A DNA stretch of 64,000 nucleotides from Azorinus chamasolen (Eukaryota; Mollusca; Bivalvia; Cardiida; Solecurtidae), in NCBI GenBank assembly GCA_963576725.1, contig OY755241.1, forward strand, positions 61,501,071 to 61,565,070, given 5' to 3'. Shown here one piece after another: positions 55,646-64,000 of the stretch (the stretch's first letter is position 1; every line of letters starts with the position of its first letter). The position numbers and the translations under genes are program-made. Under the pieces are notes generated by a model that saw only the letters and a list, made by a program, of their open reading frames with translations, ran no database searches and had not been told where the DNA came from.

Positions 55646-55726
55646 TCTACACTTTTCACGATCAAACACTGCTCGGACCAAAACTGTCTCCTCTAGGGTG
55701 CTCCATCTGTTTCTTATCGTTTCCAT
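55645..55726 (-). pseudogene. Myb/SANT-like Harbinger accessory protein, N-terminal fragment
   Basis: Starts ATG at 55726-55724 and reads METIRNRWSTLEETVLVRAV + FDREKCR before running into the pearl repeat. RWS-EEE-like spacing followed by a hydrophobic helix is how Myb/SANT-like domains begin in Harbinger second proteins (family knowledge). About 27 codons remain, convergent with the nuclease gene. Confidence 0.6.
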
Positions 55727-56179
55727 TATAGCTGTTTGACAGTTCTCTATGTTGTGACAGACGATACACGAAAATGGTCCCCGTGTACATAAACGCTAAA
55801 TGTAAAGCGGGGAACAAAATTCCGCCAACGCACCTGCTACGGTCGCTTCACCATTGACAAATTTCAATTCTTCGGATTATTCCGTAAATCTAGGTAGAGG
55901 TTATCCGAATGAGGCGTACTTGACCAAGTACGTACTTGAAGCGGTTGGTGAATACGATTTTCAAGTCTGTCTTGAAAATACACATTTGAAGAACATACTT
56001 GGTCTTAGGATTCAAGTACAAGTACGTGTTGGTGAATTCCAGCCCTGGGTCTGCTCTTTTGGATTTTGAAATTATATAGATTTTGTCAAAACAAAATCCC
56101 TTAAAAAGTTTACATTAAAAATAAATAAATATTCATGTCTTTTTTCTAACATGAATACTGAACAGGGAAAGGGTTAATT

Positions 56180-57060
56180 AATAAATTGTTCAACAGACAG
56201 CAGTTAAAGGTATTGGAATACAGGTAAAATTAATAGCCCGCAGAAATCAGGCGGAATCGTGAAATATGATGTGTTATCAACACTTGCGATCGTTCGTTAT
56301 CTTGTATCCTATTGTTATTTGACTTATTGACCAATTAAAAATCAGAGGCGTGGCCTAACTAATGGATGTATGACTGCTGCTGAGCATGCGATATGGATTA
56401 TATATGTGCAAGCATATAAGAAATATAAAATGAAATAGAAAATAGTTAATAACATGCCTCTCCAATGTAGTCAGGTATGGTCGGATCTGATCTTGTTGAC
56501 AATTCCTGTCCGCCTGTCCGTTAGATATTCCCTGCCAACATCCATACGCACGTACCCACTCTCTGTTTGTCCATCTGTTCGTTCGTTCGCCCATCTGTCT
56601 GGTATCTTGATACACCCCCAAACAAAATTATTCCCTCCGTAATGAATCACTTCAATAAATAGTCGTATTTATTGCTACAAAGCAGTAGAACATGTTTTTA
56701 TGAGAAATAATGTTTCCGGGCTCATATCCGATCTTTCTATGTAAGACGAGTCGATAATAAATATTCATGTACAATACATGTTAAAACTGTAATAGAAGCA
56801 GCTTATAAACTTGTTAATCGTTGAGTAATTATTTCCTGTAACTTGTGTTTAGATTCATGTCCGGTAAGCACTATTTTTAATTTGTTCTGAACATCAGAAA
56901 TTGACAGACAGGATAATAATCTGGGATTTAGAAATTAAACGCCACTTGCTTAGGCAGCATTTATTTATCCGTAATTAATTAATTCATTAATTTATTCATT
57001 GTGCTCCTATGAACATCTTTAGTAAAATCATGAGCAGAAATTCCCAAACTTTAGTTATTA
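56180..57060. other. Interior non-coding sequence, mirror of 37-38.5 kb
   Basis: CGTGGCCTAACTAATGG (56350), CTGTCCGCCTGTCCGT (56505) and GTTCGTTCGTTCGCCC (56577) are inverted relatives of motifs at 37.0-38.4 kb. No gene. Confidence 0.5.
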
Positions 57061-57084
57061 TTACGTAAAAGGGATTGTAAAGTA

Positions 57085-60000
57085 ATATCTGGTGTTTCTC
57101 CCTCACAACGAATATGACATTCATATCTGGTGAAGATAAATAGATTCATATCTTTTGTGTCTTTCGGTGGTTTATGTACATCTTCGGTACTGACAATGAG
57201 ATTTTGATTCCGTGTACATATACGGTGAAAGAAATATTAATCCATAATTGTATTTGATAAAGTTAACATTAAAAATATACACATGTCCGGTGGGTACCAG
57301 ACGGATATGATTAGGGGCTTCATATCTTCAGTAGGGAATGCTATTTGCATTTTACTCAGCTGCAATATGAACTGAATTTTCAGCCATAATGTGAAATAAC
57401 AGCATGCCTTCTACTTAAACCCATAGTAAATGGTCGTAATAACGAGTTTTATATATTTTAATCTGTTAGGAGGTAAATGGAGTTTTAAAGTCTTATCCGG
57501 TGTTTCTCCCTCAGAACGAATATGACTATCTTATCCGATGAAGATAATTTCGATTATAACTAATTACTACGAAATGTAAATTAATTTCTAAGCATTGCAA
57601 ACAATCAGTCATCACACTAAACTATACAACTGTATAACTATAAAGAATACAAAATGCAATTGAGGCTCTTGATTATCCATATATCTCCGGGCACTTCTCT
57701 GCTGTCCGTGCTCCTGCATGCAGCATATTATGATTTCTTAAGCTTTCTTTAGTTGAGGCCTGAGCAAAACTTTCAGTGAAGAGCCATAGAACGATTAGGT
57801 AGCCATTCCCTGGCTTAAACCTGAAGTTGATACGAGATATTAGGAGTTTTAAGGTCATATCCGGTGTTTCTCCCACACAACGAATATGACTTTCATATCC
57901 GGTGGAGATAAATTCGATTATAACTACTTATTAGGCACTGTAAATTAATTTATAAGCATTGCAAACAATCATTCAACACACTAAGCTCAGTAAACTGTAT
58001 AACTATTCCGAATACAGATTACGTTTTCAGAGCCTCTTGATTATCCATATATCTCCGGGGGAGTTTCTCTCCGATCCGTGCTCCAGCGTGCCGAATATTA
58101 TTTTTTTAGCTTTCTTTAGTTCAGGCCTGAGCAAAAAACGTTCAGTGAAGAACCATACTGTGATTAGGTAGCCATTCCATAACTTTAACCTGAAGTGAAT
58201 TTGAGTACTAGTAAATTTAAAGTGTCATACCCCGTGCTTCTCCCCCACAACGAATATGACTCATATCTGGTACATGCCGAATATTATGATTTTTCAGCCT
58301 TATTCAGTTGAAACGTGAGCAAAAATTCAGCGAAGAGTCATACTGGGTCATATTGTGATTAGGTAGCCATTCCCTGGCTTAAACCTGAAGTTATCGAGAG
58401 ATATTAGGAGTTTTAAGGTCATATCCGGTGTTTCTCCCTCACAACGAATATGACTTTCATATCCGGTGGAGATAAATTCGATTATAACTACTGTACTTAT
58501 TAGGCACTGTAAATTAATTTATAAGCATTGCAAACAATCAGTCAACACAATAAACGGTATAACTATTCCGAATACAGATCTTGATTATCCATATATCTCC
58601 CGGCTTCGGGGCGTTTCTCTGCGGTCCGTGCTTCTTCATGACCACGGAATATTATGATTTGTTTGGCTTTCTTTAGTTGAAGCATGAGCAGAAAATTCAG
58701 TAACGAGTCAAAATGTGATAAGGTAGCCATTCCCCACATTAAAAATTAATTTATTACGAGTTATTATGAGTTTAAAAGTCATATCCGGTGTTTCTCTCTT
58801 ACAACGAATATGACTTTCATATCCGGTACATGCCGACTATTATGCATTTTGTACCCTCTATTAAGTTGAAACGTGATCAAAATTCCAGTATAGAGTCATA
58901 CTGTGATAAGGTAGCCATTCCCTGACTAAAACCTTAAGTTATTGAGAGATATTATGAGTTTTAAAGTCATATCCGGTGTTTCTCCCTCACAACGAATATG
59001 ACTTTCACACCAGGCGCATGCCGACTATTATGAATATTTCCAACTTTCTTTAGTAGAAGCATGAGCAAATATTTCGGTGAAGAGTCATACTGTGATTCGG
59101 CAGCCATTCTGTAACTTTAACTTTAGGTTATTATGACATATTAGGAGTTTTAAGGTCATATCCGGTGTTTCTCCCTCATAGCGTTTCTCTGCGGTCCGTG
59201 CTTCTTCGTGACCCCCGAATATTATGATTTGTTTGGCTGTCTTTGGTTGAAACGTAAGCAAAATTTCAGTGAAGATTCATAATGTGATTAGATAGCCATT
59301 CCCTACATTAAAAATTAATTTATTACGAGTTATTATGAGTTTTCAAGTCATATCCGGTGTTTCTCCCACACAACGAATATGACTTTCATATCCGGTACAT
59401 GCCGAATATTATGCATTTTGTACCCTCTATTAAGTTGAAACGTGATCAAAATTCCAGTATAGAGTCATACTGTGATAAGGTAGCCATTCCCTGACTAAAA
59501 CCTTAAGTTATTGAGAGATATTATGAGTTTTAAAGTCATATCCGGTGTTTCTCCCTCACAACGAATATGACTTTCACATCAGGCGCATGCCGACTATTAT
59601 GAATATTTCCAACTTTCTTTAGTAGAAGCATGAGCAAATATTTCGGTGAAGAGTCATACTGTGATTCGGCAGCCATTCTGTAACTTTAACTTTAGGTTAT
59701 TATGAGATATTAGGAGTTTTAAGGTCATATCCGGTGTTTCTCCCTCATAGCGTTTCTCTGCGGTCCGTGCTTCTTCGTGACCCCCGAATATTATGATTTG
59801 TTTGGCTTTCTTTGGTTGAAACGTGAGCAAAATTTCAGTGAAGATTTATTATGTGATAAGATAGCCATTCCCCGCATTAAACATTAATTTATTACGAGTT
59901 ATTATGAGTTTTAAAGTCATATCCGTTGTTTCTATCTTACAACGAATATGACTTTCCTACCCGGTGCATGCCGAATATTATGCATTTTGTACCCTCTATT

Positions 60001-60362
60001 AAGTTGAAACGTGATCAAAATTCCAGTATAGAGTCATAAGTGTTATAAGGTAGCCATTCCCTGACTAAAACCTTAATTTATTGAGAGATATTAGGAGTTT
60101 AAAAGTCATATCCGGTGTTTATCCCTCACAACGAATATGGCTGTCATATCCGGTGGAGATAAATTCGATTATAACTACCTATTACGCACCGTATATTAAA
60201 TTTTAAGTATTTCAAATAATAAATATATATAATATTAGTCATTCGGCTGGATAAAATGTTTTTCTAATAAAAAATAATGCTTTTGTGGCCGATTTTAGGC
60301 TGCGAATCTCATATCCGCGGATATGAGAGTCATATCCGTCATATCCGGTGTTTAGTTATACC
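57085..60362 (-). repeat. Right arm satellite, about 190-bp monomer
   Basis: About 16-17 monomers inverted relative to the left arm: CATATCCGGTGTTTCTCCCT, ACAACGAATATGACTTTCAT, AGGTAGCCATTCCCTGACTA. The last about 280 bp (60083-60362) mirror 31981-32260 nearly exactly. Confidence 0.92.
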
Positions 60363-60436
60363 GACCAAATGCTCGATTTCACTTTTAAAGTCCCTATACG
60401 GGAGCGAAACTGACGCTTCTTTCTGGCAGATACTAA
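60363..60436 (+). repeat. Repeat U copy 1, right part (after the giant element)
   Basis: GACCAAATGCTCGATTTCAC ... GACGCTTCTTTCTGGCAG; the same segment follows the uninterrupted target at 62121-62185. Confidence 0.85.
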
Positions 60437-60904
60437 TGAGAAATGATGAAGCATTTTCAAATGGAATCTTACATACCGGTGACATCGCATTTTATTGTGA
60501 CTAATTCGATTATATCTTTTCCGACAATTCCGAGACCCAGAAACGGCTACTTTCATTTTTACCGTGTCAAGCGCTCAAAAGATTAACCCCGCCGGTGATT
60601 GGCTGGAAGGTTTTAAGCAATTAGGTCCCGATTTAAAGCGTATGCATGGAACCAGCGATTTATTTACAATACCTTTGCCCAAGATTGTTTAGCATACTGG
60701 CTCCCCACTTCGTCGTGCACTACCACGAAGAAAGCAGGGTTCCATAATCTGAATGTTTACATAATTTGACAAGTCGGTTAACTAAATCAATTCGAATAGA
60801 CGCTTGCTAGTCAAAATGGTCGAGTCTGTAAGCGCTGAATTGTTCGAAAAGATATAGGGGAAACCGGGGCAAATTGGAACATGGGGCAAGTCGGAACATG
60901 TATA
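60437..60904. other. Unassigned sequence
   Basis: No gene seen. Near 60860-60898 a short repeated motif (GGGGCAAATTGGAACATG, GGGGCAAGTCGGAACATG) may be a transposon end. Confidence 0.4.
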
Positions 60905-61268
60905 TTGTTTCCGACTTAATAAAAAAACACGGTTTTCTGAAGGTGTTTGCCCCTCGTACTGGCTAAAACAGAGACAAAATTTGGGATATTTGGTACCAGC
61001 GTGTAGATTAAAACATCTTTCTTTCTATATAATCTTTGTTTTATGGGAAAATTCCCCTCCGGTCGAAAATAATTGCAGTTGAAGCGGAGCAACCGGGGAT
61101 CTGATGGCCCGAGAGTTATTTGCCTTTCTCTTATATAGAATATACGCAATTTCAGCTTTGTCTCAAAACGCCCCAAACCTTTTTTCGGCTCCAAATGTTA
61201 TAAGACATCATTTTAGGGACAATTTAACTTATTATAGACATATTTCATCAGCCGAACGCCTGTGGTAC
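60905..61268 (-). repeat. Repeat U copy 2 (inverted)
   Basis: Reverse complement of 31590-31965: TTCCGACTTAAT, CCCTCGTACTGGCTAAAAC, CCGGTCGAAAATAATTGCAG, CATCAGCCGAACGCCTGTGG. Confidence 0.88.
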
Positions 61269-61699
61269 AGATAAACAAAAAACTTTCAGGCGTGACGGTA
61301 TTGAAAATATTGAACCAGTCCTTGAAATAGGGGTGACAAGATAATATTCTAGACTCTCACAGATGTTCCACGTGTTGCACGCATCAACCTTTTGAAATGG
61401 TATGATCCAAAGGCAATTATTCAGAGGTCGTGGTACATCTATAGTCATAGGCATCTTGACACACAAGAATTGATTGTACATCTATTTGTTGTTAAAAAGC
61501 CAATATCTGGATTTTAAGGTAAGGAATCTTCAAACAATTCATATGTAAAGCTATTACAACATTTTGGTAATACAATATGAGTATTTACAAGCTGGCATGT
61601 GGATAAAAACCGTACGTGAAGGCGGTGAAGTGCACATGAGAGTCGAGGGAATCCGTGGGTAAACTAGAGACACGTTTATGTACATGTATATGTCTCTGG
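61269..61699. other. Unassigned sequence between U copies
   Basis: No gene or repeat recognised. Confidence 0.35.
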
Positions 61700-62195
61700 G
61701 TATACGGCCCACAGCCGTTCGGCTCATGAAATATGTCTAAAATAAGTTAAAATGTCCCTATACTGACATTTTGTAACATTAGGGGCCGAAAAAATAATGC
61801 TTGGGGCGTTTTGAGACAAAGACCTATGATAACACATCATAGGTCTTTGTTTGAGACAATGCTGAAATTTCGTATATTCTATATAAGAGAAAGGCAAATA
61901 ACTCTCGGGCCATCCGATCCACGGGTGCTCCGCTTCAACTGCAATTATTTTCGACCGGAGTGGAATTTTCCCACAAAACAAAGATTATATAGAAAGAAAA
62001 ATGTTTTATCTACACGCTGGTACCAAATACCCCATACTTTGTCTCCGTCTTAGCGAGTACGGGGGGAAAATACCTTCAGAAAACAGTGTTTTTGGTTTAC
62101 TCGGAAACGATATAGTTGACGAACAAGTGCTCGATTTCACTAAAATCCCTATTCGGAAGCGAAGCTGACGCTTCTTTCTGGTAGCTACTACTCTT
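61700..62195 (+). repeat. Repeat U copy 3, uninterrupted at the giant-element target
   Basis: GTTCGGCTCATGAAATATGT ... GTTGACGAACAAGTGCTCGA ... GACGCTTCTTTCTGGTAG. It has a small hairpin insertion (GACCTATGATAACACATCAT, AGGTCTTTG) near 61820-61856 that the other copies lack. Confidence 0.88.
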
Positions 62196-62313
62196 TGGAG
62201 TGAATGGTTAATGAATATTCATGTCAGAAACAAATGACGGACATAAGTACTTGGATATTGATAATGGCACAAGAAGTGTTGGCCATGGCAGGAGCTAGAA
62301 TAAGATCTATATT

Positions 62314-62738
62314 ACAGTAAAACCTGTCTTAACCCTTCGCTTGCTGAATTTTAAAATACATTTCTCCTTCTTAACCCATGCCCTGTTGTATAATTACATA
62401 TATCTTCACTGTGTACACGTATTTCGCTGTGCAATCACTACTGTAGAGTGCACTGGTTGCACAATCAACTTTTAAATAGTGCAGACCCTGATGAGACAGC
62501 TCCTGCAGGAGCTGTCTCATCTGGGTCTTCACTATTTACAGGTAGGTATATTGACGTGAATAGCAAGCGAAGGATTAAGTGACCATCAGAAAGAGATCTA
62601 ATTATGGGTCTATAAGGCATGTGGTAGCTTAATGCTGTTCATAAACAATGTAGAAAGCTCATATAGGAACAATTCAACATACTGCATTACTTTTGACTTG
62701 TATTAAGCAACCATCTTTTTGAAAAAGTGGAGCTATTG
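62314..62738. mobile_element. pogo-like MITE interrupted by a family E MITE
   Basis: CAGTAAAACCTGTC at the left and AAGTGGAGCTATTG at the right. The hairpin remnant (TTAATGCTGTTCATAAAC, TTGACTTGTATTAAGC) is split by the element at 62329-62578. Confidence 0.65.
62329..62578. mobile_element. TTAA hairpin MITE, family E, complete (250 bp)
   Basis: TTAACCCTTCGCTTGCTG at the left and AATAGCAAGCGAAGGATTAA at the right. Central perfect hairpin GATGAGACAGCTCCTGCAGG / AGCTGTCTCATC. Confidence 0.85.
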
Positions 62739-62960
62739 TACTAACCCTCATGTTGGTGTCAGTGTTGGTGAACCTTTGTTTTAAGGTTCATTTCTCAGAA
62801 ACCATCAAAGACATTTGGTTAAAAATCGGTATACATGTTAACTATTACAAGTGGAACCCATTTCACAAGAGCATGTAACCGTGACATTAATTTCGCCATA
62901 GTTATGCCCCTTTTTATGCCCCCAAAGCTAGGCTTTTGCGGCATACAGTAATCATACCGT
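62739..62960. other. Unassigned sequence leading into a tandem array
   Basis: Contains TTATGCCCCTTTTTATGCCC and GGCTTTTGCGGCATAC, resembling the leader of a mollusc tandem-core repeat. Confidence 0.4.
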
Positions 62961-62989
62961 GGGTGCGTGGGTGGGTGGATGTGCGTACC

Positions 62990-64000
62990 TTTTCTTTGTC
63001 CGGAGTATATATTTCCTTTGTCACATCAGCTACGGATACCAAACTCGGTGTGTGAGTTCATCTTGGGATGGCGAAGTGTCGCGTACCATTTCAGGTCACT
63101 GTGACCTTGACCTCGATTTTACAAAAAGCTTGTCCGGAGCATATCTCCTATACCTTACCAGCTACGGATTCCAAATTTGGTTTGTGAGTTCATCCTGGAA
63201 TGGCGGAGTGTCTCATACCATTTTCAGGTCACCTTGACATTTGACCTCAATTTTACAAAAAAGCTTGTCCGGAGCACATCTCCAATACCTTACCAGCTAC
63301 GGATTCCAAAGTTGGTGTGTGAGTTCATCTTGGAATGGCGGAATGTCATGTGCCATTTTCAGGTCACTGTGACCTTGACCTTTGACCTAGATTTTACAAA
63401 AAGCTTGTCCGGAGCATATCTCCTATACCTTACCAGCTAGGGATTCCTAATTTGGTGTGTGAGTTCATCTTGGGATTGCGGAGTGTCGCGTATCATTTTC
63501 AAGTCAATGTGACCTTGATCTTTGACCTCGCTTTTACAAAAAGCTTGTCCGGAGCATATCTATTATACCTTACTAGCTACAGATTCCAAATTTAGTGTGT
63601 GAGTACATATCAGGATTGTGGAGTAACGCGCACCATTTTCAAGTCACATTGACCTTTGACCTCGATTTTTCAGGTCACTGTGACCTTGACCTTTGACCTA
63701 GATTTTTCAAAAAGCTTGTCCGGAGCAAATCTCCTATACCTTACCAGCTACGGATTCCAAAGTCGGTGTGAGAATTCATCATAGGATGTCGGAGTGACGC
63801 ATACCATTTTCAGGTCACCCTGACCTTGACTGTTGACCTCGATTTTACAAAAAGCTTGTCCGGAGCATATCTTCTGTACCTTACCAGCTACAGATTCCAA
63901 ATTTGGTGTGAGTTCATCTTGGGATGGCGGAGTGTCGTGTACTATTTTCAGGTCAATGTCACCTTGACCCTTGACCTCAATTTTACAAGAAACCTTGTCC
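62990..64000. repeat. 139-bp tandem array with AGGTCA-type tracts, runs off the window
   Basis: TGTCCGGAG recurs near 62997, 63131, 63266, 63406, 63546, 63717 and 63857, and a final TGTCC sits at 63996. Units hold CTACGGATTCCAAA, GTGAGTTCATCTTGG, GCGGAGTGTCG, and GTCACTGTGACCTTGACC + TTTGACCT. One unit (171 bp) has the TGACC tract duplicated. ORFs here are artefacts. Confidence 0.9.

Larger units (their letters stand above)
51159..56044 (+). mobile_element. Harbinger (PIF-like) DNA transposon, degraded
   Basis: Inverted ends: left GCCTGGAATTCACCAACACG + TACTTGTACTTGAA; right, read inverted, GGCTGGAATTCACCAACACG + TACTTGTACTTGAA. A second inner copy of the end motif lies at 51237-51280. Flanks CAG and CTG fit a 3-bp CWG duplication with one change. 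It carries a nuclease gene on plus and a Myb/SANT-like start on minus, the usual two-gene layout of Harbingers. The middle is lost or replaced by a pearl repeat and MITEs. Confidence 0.85.
51065..56178. mobile_element. Family A MITE split by the Harbinger element
   Basis: Left part 51065-51158 (AAACAAAGTAGACC, ATGGCTCCTATATGAG, GATCAG). Right part 56045-56178 (GGGTCTGCTCTTTTGG ... GAACAGGGAAAGGGTTAA). Joined, they read as a normal family A hairpin. Confidence 0.75.
31981..60362. mobile_element. Giant foldback (inverted-repeat) element, about 28.4 kb
   Basis: Seen: the left end GGGTATGTCTAAACACCGG and, inverted, the right end CCGGTGTTTAGTTATACC start arms that agree at all but about six positions over roughly 280 bp. 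GACCAAATG is repeated exactly outside both ends (31972-31980, 60363-60371). The uninterrupted target GACGAACAAGTGCTCG lies at 62118-62133. Outer 3.3 kb arms are about 190-bp satellite in opposite orientations; the interior is mirrored at several further points. No transposase of its own was found; the Harbinger genes inside belong to a nested element. A 9-bp duplication and long arms recall Mutator-like foldback elements, but the superfamily is unproven. Confidence 0.75.

Noticed and set aside
31981..60362. Giant palindrome as an assembly artefact (read-through of a folded molecule)
   Set aside because: The two halves differ at many positions and in their nested insertions, and a target duplication plus an uninterrupted target copy are present. 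Long-read confirmation would still be decisive.
62959..63440. Plus-strand ORFs of 92 and 87 codons
   Set aside because: They read through the 139-bp tandem array and repeat the same residues each unit.

Overview
The window is eukaryotic nuclear DNA. It is AT-rich, carries a conserved animal gene split by GT-AG introns, and is otherwise built of nested transposons, MITEs, satellites and microsatellites. The repeat types (pearl-like tandem Helitron-type repeats ending in a GGGCCATCATGGCCC hairpin, tRNA-headed SINEs, very many short hairpin MITEs) point to a bivalve mollusc. That assignment is inference from repeat style; I cannot name the species.

Layout. (1) 1-15.7 kb holds a complete minus-strand gene for PSMD5, the S5b proteasome assembly chaperone. 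I reconstruct 8 exons with consistent splice phases and 502 codons before the stop. Every intron is packed with MITEs of at least four kinds: TTAA-flanked piggyBac-like, TA-flanked pogo-like, hAT-like with an 8-bp duplication, and SINEs. (2) 15.96-20.7 kb is a three-level nest: a tRNA-headed SINE is split by a Jockey/CR1-type LINE, which is split by a second, opposite-strand LINE with a 578-codon open reverse-transcriptase frame and a 127-bp tandem array in its 3' region. (3) 20.7-31.6 kb is repeat-only: minisatellites of 60, 26, 27 and 56 bp, two pearl/Helitron-like arrays, and MITEs. (4) 31,981-60,362 looks like one very large inverted-repeat (foldback) element of about 28.4 kb. Its terminal arms are near-identical, its outer 3.3 kb on each side is a roughly 190-bp satellite, it is flanked by an exact 9-bp duplication, and an uninterrupted copy of its target lies at 61.7-62.2 kb. 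Its interior is broadly mirrored around 46-47 kb and contains a degraded Harbinger transposon (51,159-56,044) with a HARBI1-type nuclease gene and a convergent Myb/SANT-like fragment. (5) 60.4-64 kb holds further copies of the target repeat, nested MITEs, and a 139-bp tandem array rich in AGGTCA half-sites.

The only gene likely to serve the host is PSMD5. The other coding sequences belong to mobile elements and are mostly broken. A cross-cutting pattern is that hairpin MITEs with different ends and target duplications share the same apex, GCTCC-(NNNN)-GGAGC. Pieces of these hairpins or MITE ends also appear in the LINE 3' array and in two minisatellites. Coordinates of repeat edges without a visible target duplication are approximate.
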